This document shows, in pieces, positions 47,380-58,984 of a DNA stretch of 64,000 bases. A program made the position numbers and the translations under genes. Source of the DNA: Tetrastigma voinierianum. Taxonomy: Eukaryota; Streptophyta; Magnoliopsida; Vitales; Vitaceae. Position 1 is the first letter of the stretch. Each line of letters starts with the position of its first letter. The notes under the pieces are model-generated. The model ran no database searches. It worked only from the letters and a program-made list of their open reading frames with translations, and was not told the DNA's origin. Location: positions 186,001 to 250,000 of the forward strand of contig JAEQBH010007373.1 of NCBI GenBank assembly GCA_016808115.1, read 5' to 3'.

Positions 47380-48895
47380 TGGCTATTACTTCACTCGATG
47401 GGAATCGGCCCCAGGGAGAGCGATCGGCAATACCACCGGTATTTAGTGCAGCATAGGAGGGAGATAGACTACGATATTAGTTCTGTTGACTGATAACTTA
47501 TGAGAAGCTGTTTCTTGTCCTCAATCGAAGCTGTGGTTGGATGCAATGAGAGATGAAATTCAATCTATGAGGCATAACGGAGTTTGGGAACTTGATGGAT
47601 TACCTGATGGTCATGAACCCGTTAGGCACGAATGGGTGTATAAGACAAAGGGACTACAAGGAAAGGTTGAAAAGTTTAAAGCCGGCCCCGGTAGCCAAGG
47701 TTTCACTCGGAGAAGGAGTAGACTATGGTGACTTTTTCTCCAGTCTCTTCTCAAAGATTCTTTCAGAGTGATCATGGCATTAGTTGCTCATTTTGATATG
47801 GGTTACACCGGATGGATGTTAAAGCGCGCTTTCTCGATGGAGACCTTTAATGAAGAAGTCTATATGACCCCAACTTAGAAGGTTTTGTGACAAATGATTC
47901 GGGAAAACTTGTATGTAGGCGAAAAAGTCTATTTATGGTCTCAAGCAAGCTTCTAGACAATGGTACTTAAAGTTTCATAGTGTTGTTTGCTTCATATGGT
48001 TTTTATTTGAAACAAAGTAGATCGATGTATATCTTTGCGAGGTCGGTGGGAGGAATTACATTTCTGTATCACTACATGTGGATGATATCTACCTTTGCAA
48101 TGATGACCTTGGTTTCTTGCATGAGACAAAGAGGATGTTATCAAAGAACCGATATATGAAGGACCTTGGTGAGGCGTCTTTTGTCTGGGCGCGTGAGATT
48201 CACTTAGGAATCGTTCTTGCGAGACTATTAGGTTTATCTCGGAGGGCATATGTTGGTCGGAGTGAAAGATTCAACATGCAACAATGTAAGCCGAGAATTG
48301 CTCTGTACGCAAGGTGATTGAGTCTATCACAAATGTCTCATTCATATATAAGCCCCGAATGAAGAATGGCCTGCCTTATGCTGAGTGCACTTGGGAGTAT
48401 TATGTATGCCAGTAATACTGCCCAGGCACGATATTGCCTTTGCGATGGGACCACAGCGAGATATCAGTCAAATGGGACATGATCATTGGGTTCTTGCCCC
48501 GAAAGGTTATGAGGTACTTAAAGAAGACAAAGACTATATGTTGATTTACAAACATGTTGGAACTTCTGGCTAGTTGGGTATTGGTCGGACTTTGTTGGGT
48601 ACATCGGGATGAAAAAGAAGTCGGCTCAATGGTTATATCTTTAAGTTAGCGGGAGGTGCGGTGTCATGGAAAAGTGAGAAAGCAATCAATTGCATCCTCT
48701 ACCATGCAAGCGGGTTTATAGCATGCTTTTAAGCCTTCTCAGGGCAATTTGGCTTAGAAACCTCATTAAGGAGTTAAAGTGTTTGATTTTGTGGATAGGC
48801 CCATCTGATTGTATTGTAATGATAACTACTGCGGTGTTGACGTAACAGCAGCGAGGAGTTTCGAGAATCTAAACGCATGGAAGTCAATACTGCGA
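47380..48895 (+). pseudogene. RT/RNase H copy 1 (displaced) of copia element 1
   Basis: Homologous to 52213-53048 plus 55027-55705, but lies before gag. The RT start is readable: A-M-R-D-E-I-Q-S-M...G-V-W-E-L...W-V-Y-K-T-K-G (47535-47660). The catalytic motif is H-V-D-D at 48075-48086, with Tyr replaced by His. Then M-K-D-L-G-E-A-S-F-V-W (48156 on) and R-F-N-M-Q-Q-C-K-P-R-I-A. RNase H remains include S-W-K-S-E-K-A near 48665. Frame shifts about every 150-250 bp. It ends near 48895 where GC-rich segment B starts. Unlike the second copy it is not interrupted by an LTR. Confidence 0.8.
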
Positions 48896-48904
48896 TCATT
48901 TGTT

Positions 48905-49215
48905 GACCCGGTTCGATTAGTGGGCCGGCGTGTCGCGCGGCGTGGCCGTGGCGATGACATGCGTGGGTGATGGCGTGGGTCATGGCGTCATCTCGACCGG
49001 AGTCGCCGGCCGACCCTTGGCAGGCAGGCCGACCCGGGATGGCCGGAGCCGGTCAGCGATTCGATGACGGCGGATCAGCGGCCCGACCGATCCGCGTCGA
49101 CGGTCCAGCGGTTCTGACACCGGCCGGACGGTCCATGGCCCGGCGGTCAACATAACGGCGGCTATTTTGCGCGGCGCCAGCCTCACGGCAGAGCATACGG
49201 TGGCGCGTGAGGGCG
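48905..49215 (+). repeat. GC-rich segment B of copia element 1
   Basis: Second very GC-rich block, partly similar to segment A. It follows RT/RNase H copy 1 and precedes the leader of the gag-containing part. Open frames on both strands (48967-49155 plus, 48980-49237 minus) reflect its base composition and are not called. Confidence 0.65.
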
Positions 49216-49979
49216 CGTGTGAGGTATTTTTGGGCAATTCGATATCTGATTCGTATCGAGAGTCTCTACAATGTGGTATATTGTTGACTTAGTATGTTTG
49301 AGGCTTTACGAGGATATGAAAATCGTGTAAAGCCCTATGCGCCTAGAAATTAGGGTGGCACTACGTATTTTGGTATTCTCTATGGTTTCGAGAAATACAT
49401 ATATGGTTGCTACTAAGATGAGATATGAAATTTGCATTAAGTTATGTAGAGTCTAAATTCATTGTCAATGAATAAATTAGACAATATAATTAGCATTACA
49501 TATATATATAGAATGTGATACATAAAGTTATATCCACGGTATGAGTGATTTTCAAAGTTCAATTGGGTTGTGACCGCAGTGGCACACTTGATTGGGTTTG
49601 AGAAATATCAATCATATTGTGGTGGGATGTCTCTTTGTTTAATGCGTGACATACTCCCAAAGGAGGTGATCTGTGTTATTTCATGTGGAGGATACATGTA
49701 TGGCATGTGCTTGAGAAATGGCCCGATCTTGAGTGGTTCATACACCCAAAGGTGGTGATTTCACGAGAAGGATTAGAATATGTTCTCATGGCGTTGTCAT
49801 GTGGAGAGTGTACAAGCTTGCATGTATATTTTACGCCCAAAGGTGATTATGTGATGATGTATGTAATTCTCTATGAGTATTCACATGATGCCCAATTTGT
49901 ATTGTTTGTTTTCAACCCTAGGTCAATTTTTACGTGCGGTATTTCATTTCAATTGAGATCCTTACTGGATTGAATTTCA
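49216..49979 (+). other. Leader region before gag, copia element 1
   Basis: Moderately AT-rich DNA with direct phrases such as 'cacttgattgggtttgagaaata', and several short open frames without recognised motifs. Probably a non-coding leader. Confidence 0.35.
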
Positions 49980-50720
49980 GAAATGGAAAGAGGACTACAT
50001 TTGGAATGGAATTTGGCGGATGTTCACATAGGCGCTTACAATGGATATGGCGAGATATCACAACCACTAATCTTGGTAGAAAAGCGGCTTTGCTACACGG
50101 GAGAGGAGCAATAGGATTTGCTCATTGATAATGAAGAAATCCATCTGAGAACATTTGAAAGTGGTTTACCGATGGCGTCTTTGCTAAGGAAATGATGCGG
50201 CCGTAGAGGCTAGAAATCGAGTTTCATCAAATGCGAGGTTGGAACACTTCTTCAAAAAGCTCTTCAACATAGTATGATGAATGCAGTGGGGTTAGAGGTG
50301 TATCTACGAGGATGGTGGACCTAAAGGCGAGCTCAGCTCTTAATCATTACTCATTCACGATGCTTGCATTGTGTCAAAGCCACAATTACCCTTCCACGAT
50401 TTGGGATTATAGGGCAAACTACAATTCCCAAGATGAGACTTGGTGAGTAAATGACTTGATAGCAAGGGTGGTGGCAGAGGAAGAGAAGCTTAAGAAGGAG
50501 AAAGAGCATATGGCCTTATGTGAGTCCCATAAGGAAGAATAAATTGAGTGAACTTCGTAAAGGTGCTTTCGTGAGCTAAGGTCAATCGACAATATAGGTC
50601 CAGAACATTCTTGAAGAAAAAGGATGGTATTCGCTTCTTTTGCAAGAAGAAAGGTCACATGAAGAAGGGCCGTGCAAAATTTAAAGAAAGCTTGGATGTC
50701 GGCGTGGAAACTACAGTGAC
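49980..50720 (+). pseudogene. gag remnant of copia element 1
   Basis: A capsid-like stretch in broken frames, ending in a zinc-knuckle remnant at 50632-50678 that reads R-F-F-C-K-K-K-G-H-M-K-K-G-R-A-K-F. In the copia CCHC knuckle (C-x2-C-x4-H-x4-C) the first and last cysteines are replaced here and the central Cys and His remain. A Lys/Glu-rich run (about 50475-50525) precedes it, as usual in copia gag linkers. Confidence 0.7.
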
Positions 50721-52150
50721 AGTTACATACTTGTTTGTGAATCCAGCCTATCGAAACATATCCGGTTCTTGGTAGCGGCGTGGTGGAGCGACTAATCATG
50801 TTGCATTTACCATCTGATTCATAAACCGGAGGAAGCCAAACAAGGATGAATCAAAGCTCCTTTATTGGGAAATAGCAGAAGTGATCATGTTAAAGTGGAA
50901 GTATAAATCTTAGTTTTAGATTAAGTTTTAAATTGTGATGTTGAAAGACATTTTATGTACCTTCCTTTAGAAGGAATTTAGTTTTGATATCATGTTGGAA
51001 TTCATATGATTATTCTTTTGAAATTAAGAGCAATATTATTTCAATATTTCTTAATTGAATAAAGGTTAGATGCTTGTCATATGTCAGCAGTTATCTGAGA
51101 TTAAGTTTATCTCAGGTAATATATCGTAGCTTATACGAGTGAAAAGGCTGTTTCTAAAGACCACTACCTAAGGAAGTCTTGCATTAGCATAAAGCGACTT
51201 GGCCATATCTCTGGGATAGAGTAGAAAATTTAATAAAGGCCAATATCACTGCTTTTTGCTCTTAAAAATGACTTAGAGATATCGTGAAGCCATTGTAGGG
51301 AATTAAAATGACGAGATAAGAAAGAAAGCGCGAGTCAGTAGTTCGACTTGTTGGAAGTCATTCTGCCAGATATAAATTGGACCTTAATATTGTGCCATGT
51401 GTAGAAATTTCTTTCATGCATTGTGATGATACTTCTGATATGGTTATTTGTACTTGATTAAAGAAAGAAGTGCGAGTCTCTTGAAAATTCAAGATTTTTG
51501 AGGATTTGAAGTTGAAACAATTGGGAGAAAAAGTCATAAGGTTGTTTAGATACGTAGAGGGTGCAGGAGAGTATTGGCAAGCATGCGATCTTTGGACGAC
51601 AAGGGGCATTCGCCAAATGCTTAGAGGACTGCAGGATAGTGGCACGGTTACTATGCACAGGAGTCCTAAGCAAAATGAGTATAATGAAAGGCGCAATCGT
51701 ACTCTTATGGAAATGGTAGGAGTATGATAAGTAGGACAAATTGCAGGTTTTCTGGGGTGAAGCTTTGAAAAGCGACTGTACATTTGGATCGTGTCTCCTC
51801 ACATTTGTTCATTGACTCGCTTTTGAGTTATGGACTGGGCGAAAGCCTAGCTTAAACCATCTTAAGGTTTGGGGATGTCCTGCAGAAGTAAAGTTATATA
51901 ATCCAACATTAAGTAAGTTGGACTCCAGAACCACTAGGTGTTATTTTGTATCTTACCCGGAACATTCGAAGGGATATCGGTTCTATAATCCGTGGAGCCT
52001 GAAATTGTGGAATCACGAACGACTAAGTTTTGGAGTTTGATGTGGCCCGAAGTAATTTGCTCACGGACTATTGAGGATGATAGTGATGAGTAATGGTATC
52101 TGTATCTTCCCATACAGATAATTGTGGGAAACTCCCTTTGCAGTATTGAA
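50721..52150 (+). pseudogene. Protease-integrase remnant of copia element 1
   Basis: A short protease-to-integrase linker (50800-50995: D-x-F-M-Y-L-P-S-F-like) is followed by integrase. The core late part reads N-E-Y-N-E-R-R-N-R-T-L-M-E-M-V (about 51675-51720), matching the N-G-V-A-E-R-x-N-R-T-L consensus, and L-K-x-(F)-G-C-P-A-E (about 51855-51890), with F-x-x-Y-P-E-x-x-x-G-Y-x-F-Y (about 51940-51990) matching the integrase C-terminal part. Stops are frequent. Confidence 0.75.
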
Positions 52151-52212
52151 CTGTTGAGACTAGGGATCACATTGTTGAGACAGCTCTAATGAAAGTTCAT
52201 GAGGCTCTCGGT

Positions 52213-53048
52213 GCGAATGTGGCTATTTTCTCGATGGAATCCGCAAGGGAGAAGACGATCCAGCAATACCACGGACTATTTAGTGCATATAGGAGAGCAA
52301 GACTACGATATTTGGTTACGTGATGACCCGATAACTTATGAAGCTGTTTCTTGTCCTCGATGAGTTGTGGATTTGGATGCAATGAGAGATGGGAATTCAA
52401 TCTATGAGCATAACGGAGTTTAGGAACTTATTAAGATTACGATGGTCATAGACCCGTTGGGTAACGAAATGGGTGTATAAGACTAAAAGGACTCCTAAAG
52501 GAAGTTGAAAGTTTAAAGCCCGATTTGGTAATAAAGTTTCACTCCAGAGAGAAGGTAGACTATGAAGCGGCTTTTCTCCGGTCTCTTCTAAAGATTCTTT
52601 CAAAGTGATCATGGCATTAGTTGCTCATTTTGATATGGGTTACACGGATGGATCGTTAAAGCGCCTTTCTCGATGGGACCTTAATGAAGAAATACATATG
52701 ATCTGACCCAGAAGGTTTTGGCGACAAATGATTCGAGAGGGAAAACGTATGTGGTGAAAAAGTCTATTTATATGGTCTCAAGCAAGCTTCTAGACAATAG
52801 TACTTAAAGTTTCATAGTGTTGTTGCTTCATATGGTTTTGTTGAGAACAAAATGAGATCGATGTATATCTTCCGAAGAGTCGATTGGGAGGAAATTCATT
52901 TTCCTATTACTCTATGTGGATGATATCACGCTTTGCTTGGTGACTAGTTTCTTGCATGAGACAAGAGGATGTTGTATCAAGAACGATATGAAGGACCTTG
53001 GTGAGGCGTCTTTTGTCTGGGCATTGAGATTCATAGGAATCGTTCTTG
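52213..53048 (+). pseudogene. Reverse transcriptase, main copy (5' part), copia element 1
   Basis: Homologous to 47380-48200. The catalytic L-Y-V-D-D motif is intact at 52913-52924, and M-K-D-L-G-E-A-S-F-V-W follows (about 52989 on). Frames change several times. At 53048, just after the 'I-x-x-G-I-V-L' region, the gene is cut by the Tekay-like LTR and resumes at 55027 (G-L-S-Q-W-A-Y-V-D-R-I-L-E-R-F-N). Confidence 0.82.
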
Positions 53049-55026
53049 GACAGCGGCCCCGTTTCAGAGAGTCCAGTTATTTCTCGTCGGCCGTAGGCTC
53101 TGAGTGGAGAATTAGTTCTCGCGGCCGCTAACGAAAATCGGGCGAGTCTCCTTTGTACGGGGGCTACACCCAGCTTGATGCACACGCTCTGTCCCAAACA
53201 ATCCAATATGTCTGATATATATCGATCTGACTTGGGCCCATGCGCAGTCTGAGAATACACATACCAACTATGATCCAACTATGTAACCCATAGTTCTAAG
53301 GGATTAGTAAATTACTTTTATACAACATATATCAAAATAGAAATTCTAATACATGTGGAAAACCATCAAAGCCACGCCGGCTTTCTTAGCTCGGCTCCTG
53401 GATGGCTAGTCCCTGCGCAACGCTCAGGTACACGAAAAATAGGGGTCCCACGTGAGGTGAGCTAAAGCTCGATGGGAGAATCGCCTAGTGGGCTACTCAC
53501 CGCCCCTAAGTGCGGTGCAATGTTCCAATTTAAACAAGCATTCAAGCAAATGCATGATCTGCACTTGGATATACATACTGACCAACTCGGATCCAGAGTC
53601 CTCGGAAGCTCTCACTCGCCTAGGCCTTGTATGAGGAATTATTATTTTATTAGTGGATGACCCTCCGTGTATATATATCAATTGGGCGCTCAGGCGGAGT
53701 TGATATATAAATTTGTGGACTACCCTCAGATGAATATCAATTGGGCCGCTCAGACGATTGATATTTTAGTTTGAACTACCCTCTGGAGCACTTAATGTTT
53801 TTAAGTACCCTCGAACCATCTTCTCTAGACTTTATACCATGCACTAACTCCTACGGTCCTAGGATGTTGTTGCGGTGCATATGGAATGCATGTATGCCGC
53901 TGTCTGATCCCCAATCACATGCAAATATATAACCGATATATTCACGTAAGTCCCAAATGCCTGACATGTTATGTATTTATCAAATTGACATAAATTAGCT
54001 CACTTGGGCTAACATACAAACACAAGCAATTCCATTCGAATTACTTAATCAAGCACATATTTTCCAAATATATTTTTAGTCACTATTCCACAAGGCAGTA
54101 AAACCTAGGGTTCCACTTTGTTCAAACTTACTAAATAAAACATCGGTTCGTATTAAGAACGCGTTCAGGCCACTTCCGACCTCAAATCCATTCAACACAT
54201 GATTAACACCAAGAACACACAAGTTCATACCCACATCATTTGTGGAGCAGCCCGCGGGCTGCCTCCATTTAAACTGACTTTTTATATTAATTGATTCCGA
54301 TGTTTGGGACCGATCAGCTTGACCCACAATGGCCTGAAATCGGCTCAGACATTTGAAAAGTACTAAAAATGGGAATAAAACCCAAGTAGAGGAGAAAATC
54401 CTACCTCCGGAGTTCGAAGAAACTCCGTCCCACGAGTGCGCGTAGCTGCCTCGCGTAGAGCCTTTAAGCCTACCGTAGAAGGCCAGTAGACGGTTGGATC
54501 GTGTGCAAATCTGAGAGAAGTGCTCTCTCTCTAAAATCCTTTCAGCGAAGGCCCTTTGCATCTCAAAAATCCCCTTCCGTTTTTAGTCTTTGGGTTTAAG
54601 TGGAGAAGATGCCTATTCTATTTTATCGCTGTGACTTAAATCAAATCTACAAGTGACCCTTTATGTGCAGCCATTGCAGTTTGATGGCCGGTACTATCTC
54701 GGCCCGTCCATTTCATCATTTCTCTACTCATACCACTTATATAATTTTATTATTATGCGTGCTATATGTGACTTTAAATGCGCACAGAAATTAATTTTAC
54801 GGCTTTTCAGCTTGTACCTCTCGAAAAGCGTGCATTCATTGTCTCGGAAATTATGAAATTTTACGTGCCAACTAGATTTCACGAGACGATTCCAACGGTA
54901 TGATCTGTTTTGCCATCCGAGATCTAGAGAATTAATTATGGATTTTTTTTAACCGAAATTACCATTTTGTAATCAAAATTACGATTTTGCCCTTTTTCCA
55001 GAAATTGAAATTTCTCGGGTCTTACA
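53049..55026 (-). mobile_element. Tekay-like Ty3/gypsy solo LTR inserted in copia RT
   Basis: About 1.98 kb. On the minus strand it starts TGTAAGACCCGAGAAATTTC, a start typical of Tekay-type LTRs. A plus-strand GGGGTCCCACG...GGTGAGCTAAAGCTCGATGGG block (about 53430-53480) is characteristic of such LTRs in reverse. No second LTR or coding domain, so a solo LTR. The flanks are the two halves of the copia RT. Target duplication not resolved. Younger than its host element. Confidence 0.7.
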
Positions 55027-55830
55027 CTATTGGGTTTATCTCAGTGGGCATATGTTGATCGAATTTTAGAAAGATTCAACATGCAACAATTTAAGCCAGG
55101 AATTGCTCCTGTCTGTAAAGGTGATAAGTTGAGTCACATCCACGATGTCTCGTTCATATATAGAAAGCCCCGAATGAAGAGATGCCTTATGCTAGTGCAC
55201 TTGGGAGTATTATGTATGCTCAAGTATGCACTAGGCGATGTGCCTTTGGACTTCTAGAGCGGATGTCAGTCAAACCCGAGAACATGATCATTGGAGTTCT
55301 TTGCGAGAAGGATTATGAGTACTTAAAGAGAGGACAAAAAGACTATATGTTGATTTACAGAAACATGTTCGGGACTTACGACTAGTTGGGTATTGATTCG
55401 GACTTTGTTGTTTGTCGGGATGAAAAGTCAACAAGCCCAGTTTATATCTTTAAGTTGCGGGGGTGCGGAGTGTCATGGAAAAGTGAGAAAGCAGAAATCA
55501 ATTGCATCCTCTGCCATGCAGCGGAGTTTGTAGCATGCTTTTCGGCGACTACTCGGGCAATTTGGCTCAGAGGAAACCTCATTAAAGGAGTTAACGAGTG
55601 TTTGATTTTGTGGATAGACCCGTACAATTGTATTGTGACAATAACTCTGCCGGTGTTGTTTATTAGCAACTGACAGTCTCGAAGTCCCAAGCATGGAGTC
55701 AAATACGACCGTAAAGGAAAAAGTTCAAAACGGTGGCGTTGAAGTGGAGCACATATCAGCGGATGATATGATTGCGAGATCCCGTAACTAAAGGCCTTAA
55801 GCCCTTGTGTATTTGATCGACATTTTCATG
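55027..55830 (+). pseudogene. RT end and RNase H, main copy, copia element 1
   Basis: Continues the RT after the inserted LTR: A-Y-V-D-R-I-L-E-R-F-N-M-Q-Q-F-K-P-G-I-A-P-V, then the L-P-Y-A-S-A-L-G-S-I-M-Y-A-Q block, which marks the RT/RNase H connection. RNase H follows with S-W-K-S-E-K-A, A-E-F-V-A-C-F, A-I-W-L-R, and late P-V-T-K-G-L (about 55785-55800). Several frame changes. Confidence 0.8.
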
Positions 55831-56440
55831 CTGTAGGCTTAGGAGTATCATGGGATCTTGTGAATTAGTGGGGCTATTAAGTTTTTATGTTGCTCTTATG
55901 AAGAATGAATCCAATTTCGTACATTTTGGTAGCAGGTGAATTTGTATCAACTCTTTTACATTCAATAAGGTATTTGTGAATGTAGGTTTATCGAGTTGAG
56001 TACATATAATTGTTGAAAATCTCGAGGCATTGTGTAAACCTTGAATCTGGTATAGGGCATTCTTGGCATTAGCCTTAACAGCATGTTTTATTACACATAA
56101 AGTAAAGTTGCCTATTAAGGTAACACATATACAGGTTCGTTGGAACCATGATGGATATTCTCTGGTGACACACTAGGTTTTGGACTAACAAAATGGATGG
56201 CTGTGAAATTATCACTCATTATGAGTATTGTCCATTTAAACACACTCACCAATATATGTCCAAATATCGAGTAAAGTTGAAAGCACTCGTAACGTGGAAG
56301 GGCTTGCGTAGTACATGCAATTACCGCCATGATTCGAGTGTTCGAGACATGGGATCGGATAACTATTAAGATTAATCTCTATACCAATATAAAGGTGCGC
56401 ACACAGTTTTGTTTCAATTAATATCGCCCAAGTGGGAGAA
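55831..56440 (+). other. 3' untranslated part and purine tract, copia element 1
   Basis: Non-coding. It ends in AAGTGGGAGAA (56430-56440), the polypurine tract directly before the 3' LTR. Confidence 0.65.
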
Positions 56441-56894
56441 TGTTAGTTTTTCCTTTTATGTGGGCTTTATTAATTAAAGCAAAGCTAGATTAAGTAGTCT
56501 AATTAAATTGAGATTATTGGGCTTCTTAATAAAACATATGGGGTAGCTGGTGTGTGGTGAAGTGCGGCAGGCCTAGTGATGAGAGGGCCGTGGTCGGAAC
56601 TTCGATATATATAGAGGCCTAAGTCCTCCCAGACCTAAAGGGATACGTACAATTCTCACATTTGGTTTTCTGAAATATATTTTCGAGATCGGTGAGAGGC
56701 ATTCTCATTAAGCCCAGATTCATCGGTCGGTGGGAGAGAAGACCTTGAGGTCGTTTGTTCTTTGCGGATCTTCATCAAATTCTGCGTCGAGAAGATAAAT
56801 ATGGATTCCAAATCAAGGTATGTTTCAGTTTTCTCCATTAAAATTATGCTTTGTGTTCTAACATGGTTATCTAGAATTGATAGAATCGTATCTG
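56441..56894 (+). repeat. 3' LTR of copia element 1
   Basis: Starts TGTTAGTTTTTCC and aligns with 46443-46897. The frames at 56656-56983 lie in or overlap the LTR and are not genes. Confidence 0.85.
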
Positions 56895-57264
56895 AGAACT
56901 GCCTCGACCACGAGGCTATGTCTAGATTATCACTTACAAACCATCTCCTTCCCACTGCTTTGGTTTTTCCCTTTTTGTTTTAACTACAATAATTAACCAA
57001 GCATTCCAACTTTGAATCTCCCTAACCAAGCAAGGCATGGTAGGCAGCCTCCTCATTCCTATCCACTTGCAAACCCAAAACTCATTAAACCATATAAGTT
57101 GTTATAAGAAGGATTACATAGGCTTTTTACTTCAATTGGGCTCCTAACAGGGCTTTTGAAATCCAAAGCGCCCTTCTCACCACTCATCTCTAGCAACGCA
57201 AGCTTGTCCCAAGTTAATTCTTTGTGGCTTCCTCGACCACATCCTCATCAGATTTAATTAAAAC
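56895..57264. other. Spacer between two copia elements
   Basis: Non-coding mixed sequence. Nothing recognised. Confidence 0.5.
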
Positions 57265-57705
57265 TGTTGAGACTTTGGTATCCACAAAATCCTTAAGTGA
57301 ATGAAAATGTGTGTCCCACATCGAACAGACACATTGATTGGTTCAAACCTTTTCGAACAGACATGTCTGTTCGTGGAGACACTTCCTGGCATACTTATAC
57401 TCCCGTTTTTCCCATTTTTTAGAATAACAAAAATATTCTCTTCACTGCATATCATTCATTTTGTGCGATTGTTCTGCAAATTGAGTTAGTCGAGGGTATA
57501 GATCCGTACCGCCCGGAGGAGCGAGATCCGTTCTATCTGAGAGGCGATTGTCCACTATCCTCGGTATAAGTTGAGGGGCCAAATTCGTCTTAAGGACACA
57601 ACGTTATCGTTGGGCTCGAATCTGCTTTCTAATTATTGTTTGCACTGCAGGTTTGTTTCCTTCATATTTTTTGTTTCTGTTCTTGAACGAACACGAAGAA
57701 CTATA
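57265..57705 (+). repeat. 5' LTR of copia element 2
   Basis: Matches 62014-62444. The stretch 57565-57685 is almost identical between the LTRs, whereas the first 280 bp differ by many small indels. Confidence 0.85.
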
Positions 57706-58980
57706 ATCTTAAGACAAATTTTGGTATTTAGTTCTGTTCGTTTCTGTTCGTTACAGATTTTTTTTTCGTTTATGTACTGCAGAATTATTCATTTTACACT
57801 AAAGAATTATTCGTTGTTCTGTAAAGAAAGAAACCCAAAGAAAGTGCCGGAAAATCGCTTTTCAGTATTCCTACGAAAGGGTTTAAATCTTCCGTCAACG
57901 TTTATCAAGCGATGTTTCACTTTTCTGCATTTTTTTGTTTTAAAGACCATCGAAACTTTCGTTTTTTTCTTTATGTTTCTTGATTTTGTTTTGTGATACA
58001 GTTTGTTGTGTTGAGTGTGTGTTTAAGTTGCTCAGTGATAGGTTTGCAGTTAGGGTTATGGTTTTCTCTCATTTTGAGGGGTTTCTTTAAATTACGTATG
58101 TAAAGCGCGGTGAAGCTTTTTGATATTCTTTGTGGTGTAGGTTTCATAGGAAGCAATGCGGGGAAAAGGTTTAGGACATTGAGTCCAGTCTCACTGCTCG
58201 AAGTCCCATCATAATGTAAGTTTTACGAAATCCTCGGACGGGATTTGGAAGTAGGAAAGGTAGTATTAATGGCTCGGGGAATTAGATTTTTTGGTTGCGA
58301 GGATGGAATGAGATGAGGATTATCAGGGATTTTCGTTTAGCCAGGGCTTACCATTAATCTAGTCTCTTTCCATGAAATTCTAGTGGGAAAATCTCTTGGA
58401 GAAACCTGCAAATTTGGGTGGTAATGGGAAACTTACCATGGATGTTGCCAGTGGTTATGGTGCTGATGTTTATAGAATGGAAGCGAAAGGGTTATACCTA
58501 AAGTGGCTTTATGGGGACCGGTCCCAAAGTCCATGTCAATGTGGTAAATAAGGGCAAGAGCCAGACTTTTAGCCGTGCCCATCAAATTTTAGCCTACTTA
58601 ATATTTATGGCGACATTGATGGCGATTCTCATCTCCATTAGGGAATTTGAATATTGAGTTTCACAAAGGGAAAATATTGAATGATTCCATCCCCAAATAT
58701 GGGGTCTTACATGGAGTCTGTTCAATGAAAGTATTTATTCAAAACTAAGTTCTTGGAAAAGTTGATGAAGATATCGAGTATTCGATTCCACTTCACGTAG
58801 ATGAGTTCTCCCGTGAAAGCGCGTAGCGATCTTTGAATCCAGTCGTTCCTTCTTTGTAGATATTGAAATTCCAGGTCACCAGCACATTGTATAAGCTATC
58901 AGCTACAGAATCATGTGAAAGTATTCAAATTCAAGATCATTTGATTGTAGATAAAACATTTGGCATGTAGACTGGGACAC
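57706..58980 (+). other. Leader and unreadable gag/protease part of copia element 2
   Basis: The expected place of gag. The frame at 57571-57996 starts in the LTR and is Phe-rich, so not a gene. Between 58380 and 58700 short protein-like phrases occur (G-P-K-V-H-V-N-V-V-N-K-G-K-S-Q) in broken frames, but I cannot assign them. No zinc knuckle is visible. Confidence 0.4.
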
Positions 58981-58984
58981 GTTA

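Larger units (their letters stand above)
46443..56894 (+). mobile_element. Ty1/copia retrotransposon with rearranged, duplicated pol
   Basis: Direct LTRs of about 455 bp start TGTTAGTTTT (46443 and 56441), with a tRNA-Met-type primer-binding site at 46900 and a purine tract GTGGGAGA before the 3' LTR. Between them, in order: GC-rich leader A, RT/RNase H copy 1, GC-rich segment B, leader, gag, protease, integrase, RT, an inserted Tekay-like LTR, RNase H. Domain order gag-protease-integrase-RT-RNase H is diagnostic of copia. GGAAC precedes the 5' LTR and GAAC follows the 3' LTR, an imperfect target duplication. All frames are broken. Confidence 0.85.

Noticed and set aside
50419..50799. 126-residue minus-strand frame
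   Set aside because: It is the shadow of the plus-strand gag zinc-knuckle region, which has recognisable copia residues.
54076..54561. 161-residue minus-strand frame
   Set aside because: Lies inside the Tekay-like LTR, where no coding region is expected; no domain seen.
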